From positions 1 through 17,193 of the forward strand of contig JAYTOR010000087.1 in NCBI GenBank assembly GCA_043747685.1: DNA of 17,193 nucleotides, given 5' to 3'. Shown piece after piece: positions 1 to 6,803 of the stretch (positions are counted from its first letter, which is position 1; every line of letters begins with the position of its first letter). Made by a program: the position numbers and the translations under genes. A model generated the notes under the pieces. The model was not told where the DNA came from. It saw nothing but the letters and a program-made list of their open reading frames with translations, and did no database searches. Source of the stretch: JANXUF01 sp043747685 (GTDB lineage Bacteria; Actinomycetota; Acidimicrobiia; Acidimicrobiales; Ilumatobacteraceae).

Positions 1-1092
1 CTACTGCTCGACGAGCCCGACAATTACCTCGACATACCGACACGTGGCTGGCTCGAGGAGCAGATCAAGGCGAGCCGTTCGACGATCCTGATGGTCAGCC
101 ACGACCGCACGCTGCTCGGCAAGGTGGCGACGAAGATCATCGCCGTCGAAGGATCCGGCTGCTGGGTTCACGGCGGTTCGTACGCGACGTTCCCAGAGGC
201 GCGCGCCAGACGCCAGGAACTGCTCGGCGATGCTGTCAAGCGGTGGCACGACGAGGAACGCCGCCTGTATCAGCACATGAAGATCATGAAGCAGCGCGCT
301 GCGCAGAACTTCAAGAACGCCACCAAGGCCAATGCCGCAGAAACGCGCTGGGAGAAGTTCGTCGCCGCCGGGCCTCCGCCACCTCCGGTCCCAGACCAAC
401 AGATCCACGTCAAGCTACGCGGCGCCGACTCGGCAAGACGCGTCGCCAAGTTGGAGAAGGTGTCGATCGGTGACCTCTTCCTGCCATTCTCCGACGAGGT
501 CTACTTCGGCGAACGACTCGGCCTGATCGGCCCCAATGGCACCGGCAAGAGCCATTTGCTCGGCGCCCTTGCCGGAACGGACGAACCCGACACCGGCACG
601 ATCAGCTACGGTCCTCGCACCTCGATCGGCGTCTTCACGCAGATCAACGACCGGGCGGATTTCATCGGCAGGGAATGCATGGACATCGCCCGCGAGCGAC
701 TGTTCGACGACGAGAAATCGATGAAGGCGCTGGCACGCTACGGCCTCGCTGGAGCCGCCCGCCAGGAGTTCCAGACGCTGTCGGGCGGGCAGAAGGCACG
801 CCTCGAAATCATGTGCCTGGAACTCGAGGGCCACAACGTGCTGCTGCTCGACGAGCCGACGGACAACCTCGATGTCGAGTCGTCAGAGGCACTCGAAAAA
901 GCGCTCGACGGCTTTCAGGGAACGGTTGTCGCCGTCAGCCACGACCGTACCTTCCTGTCACAGTTCGACCGCTTCCTGATGATCACCGACGACGGCGAGG
1001 TCTACGAACTTCCCGACTACGACGTCGCCATGGCCGGTCTCGCGCAGCCGGACAAACTGTCGACCCTGCGCCTCGCGAAGAACCTCACGTAG
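1..1092 (+). CDS. ABC-F family ATP-binding protein (5' end missing)
   Basis: The reading frame is open from base 1, so the gene starts upstream of the window; 363 residues are visible. It opens at the Walker B of the first ATPase domain (LLLDEPDNYLD, residues 1-11), followed by an H-switch (MVSHDR). A charged linker around residues 75-115 leads to the second domain: Walker A GPNGTGKS (177-184), signature LSGGQ (260-264), Walker B LLLDEPTDNLD (280-290, catalytic Glu285) and H-switch SHDR (313-316). Two ATPase domains on one chain without membrane segments define ABC-F proteins, which are soluble and act on ribosomes in translation or antibiotic protection. The DEPDNYLD form is, from memory, common in actinobacterial members. 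No specific target can be named. Both visible catalytic glutamates are intact. The next gene starts 35 nt downstream and appears to have its own promoter. Confidence 0.93.
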   Translation, partial: LLLDEPDNYLDIPTRGWLEEQIKASRSTILMVSHDRTLLGKVATKIIAVEGSGCWVHGGSYATFPEARARRQELLGDAVKRWHDEERRLYQHMKIMKQRAAQNFKNATKANAAETRWEKFVAAGPPPPPVPDQQIHVKLRGADSARRVAKLEKVSIGDLFLPFSDEVYFGERLGLIGPNGTGKSHLLGALAGTDEPDTGTISYGPRTSIGVFTQINDRADFIGRECMDIARERLFDDEKSMKALARYGLAGAARQEFQTLSGGQKARLEIMCLELEGHNVLLLDEPTDNLDVESSEALEKALDGFQGTVVAVSHDRTFLSQFDRFLMITDDGEVYELPDYDVAMAGLAQPDKLSTLRLAKNLT

Positions 1093-1114
1093 CCCTCGAA
1101 CGGTCATCGCTCGA

Positions 1115-1120
1115 TAGCGT
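1115..1120 (+). promoter_or_regulatory. Putative -10 box of a leaderless transcript
   Basis: TAGCGT fits the actinobacterial TANNNT -10 pattern and lies 7 nt before the ATG at 1128, where no Shine-Dalgarno sequence is visible. Transcription would begin at or next to the start codon. No convincing -35 hexamer is seen. The same arrangement recurs before other genes in this window. Confidence 0.35.
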
Positions 1121-1127
1121 CGCCGGC

Positions 1128-2474
1128 ATGGCTAGAGCTTCTCGGCACAAAAAGGGAGGACGGACGACCCCCAAGGGGACGCAGCCGGCGAACACGAAGG
1201 GCCGGGGGCATCAGCACCACGGACCCAACCTCGTCGATGACGCCAGACGGGCGTTGCGCGACACGTCGCCGATCTCGCTGATGGCGATGGCCTCGGGAAT
1301 CATCGAGCTCTGCATGCCCCGCCCGTTGGACACCGCCGAGGAAACGGAGAATCGTCCGGTGCTGCTGGAGACGATCCACAGTTTCCTGCACGCCTCACCA
1401 GGTCTCGCCGCGGTGACCGCTGTGATCGGCGAGCTCGTCCCGGACGAGCACCTTGCGGCCCATATCCGTGACGATGTCGCCACCGCCAAACTGCCGGCGC
1501 ACATGCCACCGTGGATCGGCGCAATGGCGGACGCCGAAGCCTACGACGTCATGAAGATGGCCCATCCGTACAACGACGGAGACGACTACCTCGTCGGGGT
1601 GCACTGGCCGAGCGGGGAGATGATGAGCGCCGTGGTCTACATCGATCACAACATCGGATCGGCCGTGAAGGACGCGTTCCTGCTGCCGGACTCCCCGGAA
1701 GGGTTGCGATTGCGGTTCTCGGAGATGCCGGCGCAGGACGTGACGATCGAAGCAACGTCGGCCGCCGACGCCAAGGCGCGGATCAGCGCGGCGATCGCCC
1801 GGGGTGAACTGACCGAAGGGATCGAGCCCACCGAGTCGTGGCCTGCCGCCCGATCCGTCATCGAATGGATGATTTCGCTACTGCCAGAAGGCGGTACCGC
1901 CTACGACACCGAGCCGATCAGCGATGCCGACGCCGCCGCAGTCATCGATGACTTCGTGCAGTCCTCGTTTGCGACCGGGCTCGAGCTGCCGGACGAGACG
2001 CTACGCGCCGTGGTCCAGCCGCTGATGTGGTTCGCCCATGACTACGTCGGCGGCGACGCGTTGCGCGTCAGCCCGCTCACGGTCGACATTCTGCTCGGCG
2101 ACTGGTACGTCAACAAGGTCGAACTGCCGACCATCCAGATGATCCTCCTTCCGATGATCCTCAAGGCATGGACCCGGTATGCACACGGCGTTCGAGGTCT
2201 GCCGGAGCACATGACGACGGAGACGATCGAAGCGATCGATCGTTGGGCCCCGTCGTACGTGCTCGCCGTCGACGACCGAGGCGACATCGACCCGAGGACC
2301 GGCGAACCGGAATCATCTTCGGTCGACGCCGGTGGCATCATCGACGTCGAGGGCCACGAGATCGAGCCCACCTCGATCGAGCCCACCTCGATCGATATTC
2401 AATCCCCACAGGTCGATGTGATTCGTTCTCCGGAACACGAGGCCGACGAGACCCCCGAGGTGCCAGAGGAGTAG
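1128..2474 (+). CDS. Conserved-looking protein of unknown function (448 aa)
   Basis: I do not recognise the family. The open frame extends far upstream, but that part overlaps the ABC-F gene in another frame. The ATG at 1128 is chosen because it lies just after that gene and 7 nt behind a TANNNT box. The N terminus is basic and rich in Lys, Gly and His (residues 1-33), as in nucleic-acid-binding tails. The middle is a soluble alpha/beta-like region with a hydrophobic stretch near residues 320-350 that is not clearly a membrane segment. The last 70 residues or so are acidic and Pro/Ser-rich, probably disordered, and contain a duplicated IEPTS unit. No signal peptide is seen. The stop lies only 9 nt before the debranching enzyme start, so the two are probably co-translated. 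Coding is supported by consistent GC-rich codon use and by that tight junction. Confidence 0.8.
   Translation: MARASRHKKGGRTTPKGTQPANTKGRGHQHHGPNLVDDARRALRDTSPISLMAMASGIIELCMPRPLDTAEETENRPVLLETIHSFLHASPGLAAVTAVIGELVPDEHLAAHIRDDVATAKLPAHMPPWIGAMADAEAYDVMKMAHPYNDGDDYLVGVHWPSGEMMSAVVYIDHNIGSAVKDAFLLPDSPEGLRLRFSEMPAQDVTIEATSAADAKARISAAIARGELTEGIEPTESWPAARSVIEWMISLLPEGGTAYDTEPISDADAAAVIDDFVQSSFATGLELPDETLRAVVQPLMWFAHDYVGGDALRVSPLTVDILLGDWYVNKVELPTIQMILLPMILKAWTRYAHGVRGLPEHMTTETIEAIDRWAPSYVLAVDDRGDIDPRTGEPESSSVDAGGIIDVEGHEIEPTSIEPTSIDIQSPQVDVIRSPEHEADETPEVPEE
2361..2390 (+). repeat. 15-bp perfect tandem duplication in a coding tail
   Basis: ATCGAGCCCACCTCG occurs twice head to tail. It adds one in-frame IEPTS unit to the disordered C-terminal tail of the unknown protein. 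Replication slippage is the simplest explanation. Confidence 0.9.
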
Positions 2475-2483
2475 ACCGGACCG

Positions 2484-4508
2484 ATGACGATCATCAGCTT
2501 CGGGCCGCAGGTGTGCGGATCGCTCGACGAGAGCGCCAGCCGGGAATGGTTGATCGCCGACGGCCTCGGCGGGTACGCGATGGGAACGGTCGCCGGGCTT
2601 CGCACCCGTCGCTACCACGCGCTGCTCGTCGTCGCCTCGGCAAACGGTGCCGCTCGCCAAGTCGGCCTTGCGGCACTGGACGCCGTCGTCATCATCGGCG
2701 ATCGGCGCGTCCGATTGGCGACGCACGAATGGGCCGGCGGGACGGTGGACCCACGTGGCAACGAACTGCTCGCACGATTCGACCTGATCGACGGCGTGCC
2801 CCGGTGGACGTGGCGATTCGGCGGGGTCGTGCTGCAGCGAGAGGTCGCCATGGTCCACGGCAGCCCGACAGTCGCGGTGACACATCGCCTGATCGCCGCC
2901 GCCGGCTCAGTGCGGCTGGAAGTCACGCCGCTGTGCACGTGGCGCGACGCGCACGGCGAACGTCATGCCAATGGTGACCCCACTGTCACCCCGGTGACCG
3001 ATGGCTTCGTCTTCGAGGGTCACTATCGCCTCGCCGGACCGGGCTGGCGGCCGGGCGGTGAGTGGTATCGCAACGCACACCTGCGTGAGGAGGCCGGCCG
3101 CGGCCTGCCTGCCGACGAGGACCTGTGGGCAGCAGGCGTTTTCAGCGCCTCACTGGCTCCAGGTGATTCGCTCGACATCGTCGCCTCGGCCGATATGCAG
3201 TTCCGCGCTCTTCGATCCGACGATCCGCAACCCGGTGCCCTGCGACCTGGCAACGTACAACCCGCCGATGCGCGATTCGGCTGCACAGCCTCCACCGGTG
3301 TGCCGTCCATCGATCGAACTGCGGCCGGCTCGATCGTCGCAGCGGCTCGTCGGCGAGCGGGCGAACTCGTCGCCACTGCCCGAACGACGGACGAAGTCGA
3401 CGCCCACCTCGTGTTGGCGGCAGATCAGTTCATCGTCGGTGGTCCGGCTCCGGCGGTCGTCGCCGGATATCCGTGGTTCGGGGCATGGTCGCGCGACACG
3501 ATGACGTCGTACGAGGGCCTCTTCCTCACGACCGGTCGGGCCGCTGAGGGCCGCTTGCTGCTGACGGCTGCTGCGCAGACGGTCTCGGAGGGGATGCTGG
3601 CGAACACCGCCGATACAGGCACGCTGGAGTACAACACTGCCGACGGGACACTGTGGTTCCTGCACGCCGTCGGCCGTCATGTTGCCGTGACCGGTGACCT
3701 CGAGCTCGCTGCGGAACTCGTCGATCGGCTGTCGGACATCGTCGATCATCACCTCGAAGGGACGCGTTACGGAATTTCCGTCGATCCGACAGACGGACTG
3801 TTGCGTCAAGGAGCCGAAGCGGTGGCGTTGACGTGGATGGACGCGCGCATCGACGGCAATCCGGTCACTGCACGGAGAGGCAAGGCTGTGGAGATCAACG
3901 CTCTATGGATCAACGGGCTGCGAACAGTTGCCTCGCTACAGCAGCAATTGGGCCGATCGAGTGACCGCCTCGACGGACTGTCGGCGACAGCAACGGCATC
4001 GTTCGCCAGTCGCTTCGTCCGCCACGACGGCCTCGGCCTGTTCGACGTCGTCGACGGCCCGAACGGCAACGACCCGACGATCCGCCCGAACCAACTGCTG
4101 GCACTCTCGTTACCCCTGGGACCAGGCGCTCCGGCATCGACGTTCGACGTCTGCTGCGAGCAGTTGTCGACGACCTTGGGGATGCGTTCGCTCAGTCCAG
4201 CCGATCCTGCCTACCGAGGCCTCCATCGCGGCGATTCCCACGCACGAGACGCTGCGTACCACCAGGGAACGGTCTGGCCGTGGCTGATCGGCCCGTTCGC
4301 CGACGCCGCCATCGTCACCGGCAACGAACTGCCACTGTTCGACAGCCTCGATCTACACCTCGGCGAATATGGTCTCGGTTCGATATCGGAGACGGCAGAC
4401 GGCGACGCACCACACGGCGCCACCGGTTGTCCCTTCCAAGCATGGTCGGTCGCCGAGGTCCTCCGCACCCGCACCGCGCACACCCGCACCGCGCAGACCA
4501 GAAACTGA
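2484..4508 (+). CDS. Glycogen debranching enzyme (amylo-alpha-1,6-glucosidase type)
   Basis: This 674-residue protein has the two-part layout of bacterial/archaeal debranching enzymes that hydrolyse alpha-1,6 branch glucose during glycogen breakdown in the cytoplasm. The N-terminal beta-rich domain begins with the family signature around residues 20-45 (EWLIADGLGGYAMGT, then TRRYHALLV). The C-terminal (alpha/alpha)6 catalytic domain carries GYPWFGAWSRDTM (328-340), where family members usually have WGRD rather than WSRD, then LEYNTADGTLWF (381-392), GKAVEINALWINGLR (466-480), YHQGTVWPW (592-600) and a final SETADGDAPHGATGCP block (635-650). A Pro/Asp-rich stretch at 243-266 looks like an inserted linker. 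GAGGAG at 2466-2471 inside the end of the upstream gene may be the ribosome site, although its 12-nt spacing is long. The stop codon lies inside the 50-bp interspersed element. The C-terminal RTRTA repeat comes from a tandem duplication. Confidence 0.93.
   Translation: MTIISFGPQVCGSLDESASREWLIADGLGGYAMGTVAGLRTRRYHALLVVASANGAARQVGLAALDAVVIIGDRRVRLATHEWAGGTVDPRGNELLARFDLIDGVPRWTWRFGGVVLQREVAMVHGSPTVAVTHRLIAAAGSVRLEVTPLCTWRDAHGERHANGDPTVTPVTDGFVFEGHYRLAGPGWRPGGEWYRNAHLREEAGRGLPADEDLWAAGVFSASLAPGDSLDIVASADMQFRALRSDDPQPGALRPGNVQPADARFGCTASTGVPSIDRTAAGSIVAAARRRAGELVATARTTDEVDAHLVLAADQFIVGGPAPAVVAGYPWFGAWSRDTMTSYEGLFLTTGRAAEGRLLLTAAAQTVSEGMLANTADTGTLEYNTADGTLWFLHAVGRHVAVTGDLELAAELVDRLSDIVDHHLEGTRYGISVDPTDGLLRQGAEAVALTWMDARIDGNPVTARRGKAVEINALWINGLRTVASLQQQLGRSSDRLDGLSATATASFASRFVRHDGLGLFDVVDGPNGNDPTIRPNQLLALSLPLGPGAPASTFDVCCEQLSTTLGMRSLSPADPAYRGLHRGDSHARDAAYHQGTVWPWLIGPFADAAIVTGNELPLFDSLDLHLGEYGLGSISETADGDAPHGATGCPFQAWSVAEVLRTRTAHTRTAQTRN
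4466..4495 (+). repeat. 15-bp perfect tandem duplication at the end of the debranching enzyme gene
   Basis: CACCCGCACCGCGCA occurs twice head to tail, giving the repeated RTRTAH/RTRTAQ tail. It ends 5 bp before the 50-bp interspersed element begins, so two rearrangements sit side by side at this gene end. Confidence 0.9.
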
Positions 4509-4550
4509 GTCCACTGGCGCACCGCCGGCGGTGCAAATCGGTCCACAGAA
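4501..4550 (+). repeat. 50-bp interspersed palindromic element, copy 1
   Basis: The layout is GAAACTGAGTCCA (4501-4513), a 5-nt variable spacer, the perfect palindrome GCACCGCCGGCGGTGC (4519-4534), then AAATCGGTCCACAGAA (4535-4550). An inverted copy at 13241-13290 is identical except for the 5 spacer bases. The palindrome can fold into a 6-bp stem with a CCGG loop, so it could end transcription from both sides of this convergent junction. It lacks the U-tract of a typical intrinsic terminator. No transposase gene is nearby, so it looks like a REP-type or MITE-like non-autonomous element. Confidence 0.88.
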
Positions 4551-4616
4551 CTGCTTATGGATGGCTCAACTGCACAAATGCCTCGCGCCGGTCGCCCACC
4601 CCTCGCAGCGTGCGGA

Positions 4617-5897
4617 TCAGATTTCGCTGAGTCGTCTCAGCGCTTCGGCACGTTCGACCGCATGGTCGACCATCGGTTCGCCGTAGCCGTCTCCTCGCCA
4701 ACGATCCACATACGTCCCGTCCGGGTCGAACTTGTCCCGTTGCGCCGACGGGTTGAAGATGCGGTAGTACGGAGCGGCGTCGGTCCCGGTGCCGGCGACC
4801 CACTGCCATCCGTGGTTGTTCGAGGCGAGATCGAAGTCGATGAGCTTCTCGCGGAAATGCTGCGCCCCCCATTGCCACGGCAGGTGGAGGTCCTTGATGA
4901 GGAAGCTGGCGACGACCATCCGCACCCGGTTGTGCATGAAACCCTCTGCAAGCAGTTGGCGCAGGCCGGCGTCGACGAGCGGAAAACCGGTCTCACCGCG
5001 AGCCCATCGATCGAAACGTTTGCGGGCGGAGGCATCCGTGTCGCAGAGCATCGTGCGCATCTTCGGCTGCATCGTTTCCCACGCGCTCTTCGGCTGGTGG
5101 AACAACACGTCGGCGTAGAACTCACGCCATGCGACCTCGGTGCGAAAGCGTTCATGGCTCTGCGACTGGCCGAGCCGTGCGAGAATCGTGCGCGGGTGGA
5201 TCGTTCCGAATCGGAGGTGAGGGGAGAGTCTGCTCGTGGCGTCGAGTCCCGGCTCGTTGCGATGGTTCCCATATCCCGCAAGGCGTTCATCGACAAAGCG
5301 GTCGAGTGCCTCGAGCGCTGCCCTCTCCCCCGGTTTGGCCCATTCCGGCAACTCGGAAGCCGTGTACGGCTCGTCTGGCCGACGTTCCGGTTGCGTCCAT
5401 TTCACGATGGGCTGGGGGATCGGCGTCTCCCACCCGTGTTGCTCCCAGGCTCGCGAGAACGGCGTGAACACCTTGTAGTTCGAACCGGAGCCATTGAGAA
5501 TTGTCCCCGGCGCAACGGCATACGACGACCCGACAGGGCGGAGCCGAGTACCGATCTGGTCGAGTCGGGACGCAACCTCGGCGTCGCGTCGCACACCGAA
5601 CGGGGCGAAGTCCTCGGTGACGAAAACGTCCGAAATTTCCAGCCGTGTCGCCAAGGCAGGAACGACCTCGCCTGGTTTGCCCGACAGCACCCACAGATTG
5701 CCGTCCATCTCCTCGTTCAAGGCGGCGAGTGAGCCGAGCAGGAATCGCGCCCGCTTCGAGTCGGCACCGAGCAACGCCGGATCGAGCACGAACAGCCCGA
5801 CGACCTCGTCGCCGTCAACTGCCGCCGCAGCAGCGCTCAACGCCTCGTTGTCCGCGAGCCGAAGATCCCTTCGAAACCAGATGATCATTCGACTCAC
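4617..5897 (-). CDS. phrB: Deoxyribodipyrimidine photolyase
   Basis: This 426-residue protein belongs to the class I photolyase/cryptochrome family, which uses FADH and light to split pyrimidine dimers. The N-terminal antenna domain starts with IIWFRRDLRLADN (5-17). The FAD domain has TSRLSPHLRFG (221-231), WREFY (257-261), the FPLVDAGLRQL block (305-315), MHNRVRM (321-327) and NNHGWQW followed by GTGTDAAPYYRIFNP (360-383). Trp364 and Trp341 align by eye with E. coli Trp382 and Trp359. The position of distal Trp306 seems to hold another residue. The segment between YVDRW and PMVDHA is about 20 residues shorter than usual. A GTG start is preferred over the ATG at 5888 because AAGGAG (5903-5908) lies 5 nt before the GTG. 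The gene sits downstream of padR on the same strand, 152 nt away. Confidence 0.94.
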   Translation of the reverse strand: MSRMIIWFRRDLRLADNEALSAAAAAVDGDEVVGLFVLDPALLGADSKRARFLLGSLAALNEEMDGNLWVLSGKPGEVVPALATRLEISDVFVTEDFAPFGVRRDAEVASRLDQIGTRLRPVGSSYAVAPGTILNGSGSNYKVFTPFSRAWEQHGWETPIPQPIVKWTQPERRPDEPYTASELPEWAKPGERAALEALDRFVDERLAGYGNHRNEPGLDATSRLSPHLRFGTIHPRTILARLGQSQSHERFRTEVAWREFYADVLFHQPKSAWETMQPKMRTMLCDTDASARKRFDRWARGETGFPLVDAGLRQLLAEGFMHNRVRMVVASFLIKDLHLPWQWGAQHFREKLIDFDLASNNHGWQWVAGTGTDAAPYYRIFNPSAQRDKFDPDGTYVDRWRGDGYGEPMVDHAVERAEALRRLSEI

Positions 5898-5902
5898 CCC
5901 GA

Positions 5903-5908
5903 CTCCTT
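5903..5908 (-). promoter_or_regulatory. Ribosome binding site deciding the photolyase GTG start
   Basis: AAGGAG on the minus strand lies 5 nt before the GTG at 5897 and 14 nt before the alternative ATG at 5888. The spacing favours the GTG. Confidence 0.6.
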
Positions 5909-5929
5909 ACCCAACCTGCGCAACATCAG

Positions 5930-5953
5930 ACGAACCTACCGAACCGAGTTCGT
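5930..5953 (-). promoter_or_regulatory. Inverted repeat upstream of photolyase
   Basis: ACGAAC and GTTCGT are separated by 12 nt, and nested inside is CGAAC-cga-GTTCG (5940-5952). The half sites resemble actinobacterial LexA (SOS) half sites CGAAC/GTTCG, but the inner spacing is 3 rather than 4 nt. It could be an operator of the photolyase gene; no protein can be assigned with confidence. Confidence 0.3.
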
Positions 5954-6049
5954 TCGTTGGGCCCGGATCATGGGTGTCCAGCGAACAAACGGTGCAGGGC
6001 GGTGGTGATGAGGGTTACCGCGTCGCCACCGTCGACCTGCAGTCGAGGT

Positions 6050-6643
6050 TCATGCTTGGGCGAGGAGCTCGTAGATCTTCCGACGGGTTTCGGTGATCAA
6101 CGCCTCGACTTCTGCAACCTTCTCCGGCGGCAACGAGCCTGCCGCCTGGCGTACTGCTCCGAACAGCTGGAAGACGGCACCACGGAGTTTGGCATCCGGT
6201 GAACCGTCTGCGCCCGTAGCCCAGGCCGGACCATCGGAACGCTCTGCGCGCGCCGCCGCTTCGGTCTGGCCGGCTTCGGTCAGTTCATAGACCTTCTTAC
6301 CGTCGACCTCGTTGCTGCTAACGAGCCCTTCATCCTCGAGCGCCTGCAGGCCTGGATAGACGCTGCCGGGGCTCGGCTTCCACCGGCCGCCGCTCTTGTC
6401 GGCCATCCGGGTCATCAGCTCGTAGCCGTGGGCCGGACCGTCGGTGAGAGCGATCAGCAGAATGGTGCGGATATCTCCGCGCTTCATCCGTGGGCCTGCC
6501 CACGGCGGCGGGCCGTCGAAACGACCCCACGGCGGACCTGGGCGGTGGCGATGGCTGCGGCCATGACCGGGCCCCTGGCCGCGCCCTTCGAATTCGGCAA
6601 TGTCTTCGCTGCCGTGTTGGCGATCTTCAAATCGTCGTCTCAT
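6050..6643 (-). CDS. PadR-family transcriptional regulator
   Basis: This 197-residue protein is a winged-helix DNA-binding protein. Residues 53-115 hold the PadR domain (MKRGDIRTILLIALTDGPAH, YELMTRM, then the recognition region GGRWKPSPGSVYPGLQALE and a wing). The C-terminal helices (about 150-197) should form the dimerisation region. Residues 20-50 are rich in Gly, Pro, His and Arg (GHGRSHRHRPGPPWGRF), which recalls the metal-sensing His-rich N terminus of E. coli YqjI, but Cys is absent and metal binding is only a possibility. The frame is open 49 codons further upstream, but that stretch covers the promoter. The ATG at 6643 has AAGGAG 8 nt before it. PadR proteins are usually repressors that also control their own gene, and a strong palindrome overlaps this gene's promoter. 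It is divergent from uppP, which is a possible second target. Confidence 0.93.
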   Translation of the reverse strand: MRRRFEDRQHGSEDIAEFEGRGQGPGHGRSHRHRPGPPWGRFDGPPPWAGPRMKRGDIRTILLIALTDGPAHGYELMTRMADKSGGRWKPSPGSVYPGLQALEDEGLVSSNEVDGKKVYELTEAGQTEAAARAERSDGPAWATGADGSPDAKLRGAVFQLFGAVRQAAGSLPPEKVAEVEALITETRRKIYELLAQA

Positions 6644-6651
6644 GTGTCTTT

Positions 6652-6657
6652 CTCCTT
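6652..6657 (-). promoter_or_regulatory. Ribosome binding site deciding the padR start
   Basis: AAGGAG on the minus strand lies 8 nt before the ATG at 6643. This rules out the longer open frame that continues through the promoter. Confidence 0.8.
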
Positions 6658-6691
6658 GTTGAACGTCTGGCTCATTGCCATGTCTCGATGT

Positions 6692-6709
6692 GTAACGATA
6701 TATCGCTAC
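6692..6709 (-). promoter_or_regulatory. Putative PadR operator (18-bp palindrome)
   Basis: GTAACGATATATCGCTAC is palindromic except for one base pair (A/C at the fourth position from each end). Its AT-rich centre stands out in a GC-rich genome. It covers the -10 box of the padR promoter and lies 49 nt before the padR start, as expected for autorepression. PadR-family operators are often AT-rich dyads of this size. Confidence 0.6.
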
Positions 6710-6723
6710 GTACGGAATGGCAA
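6695..6723 (-). promoter_or_regulatory. padR promoter (TTGCCA-17-TATCGT)
   Basis: Read on the minus strand, TTGCCA (6718-6723) and TATCGT (6695-6700) are separated by exactly 17 nt. This is the best sigma70-type promoter in the window. The 18-bp palindrome overlaps the -10 and part of the spacer. Confidence 0.6.
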
Positions 6724-6791
6724 GCAGTAATTTCGGAAGTTGGAAATCGGTGAAAGTTCGAGGAGACGGGTCCGGCCCACGAGACGTCATC

Positions 6792-6797
6792 TAGGCT
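6792..6797 (+). promoter_or_regulatory. Putative -10 box for leaderless uppP
   Basis: TAGGCT fits TANNNT and lies 6 nt before the GTG start at 6804. No Shine-Dalgarno sequence precedes that start. No good -35 hexamer was found. Confidence 0.35.
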
Positions 6798-6803
6798 CCC
6801 CGT

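Noticed and set aside
675..1127. Upstream extension of the unknown gene in the same frame
   Set aside because: This stretch overlaps the second ATPase domain of the ABC-F gene and translates to Arg/Pro-rich sequence; the ATG at 1128 with a TANNNT box is a better start.
2970..3000. GGTGAC...GTCACC inverted repeat
   Set aside because: It lies inside the debranching enzyme coding sequence and is explained by its Thr/Val/Pro codons; no regulatory context.
4501..4630. Small open frames running through the palindromic element (and again at 13167-13385)
   Set aside because: They exist in several frames on both strands because the element lacks stop codons; similar peptides arise simply from the repeated DNA.
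4557..5732. Long open frame on the plus strand opposite the photolyase gene
   Set aside because: It mirrors the photolyase codon pattern, is Arg/Val-rich without domains, and the minus-strand protein has clear family motifs.
6644..6790. 49-codon N-terminal extension of PadR
   Set aside because: It would read through the promoter and operator, and the ATG at 6643 has a strong ribosome site.
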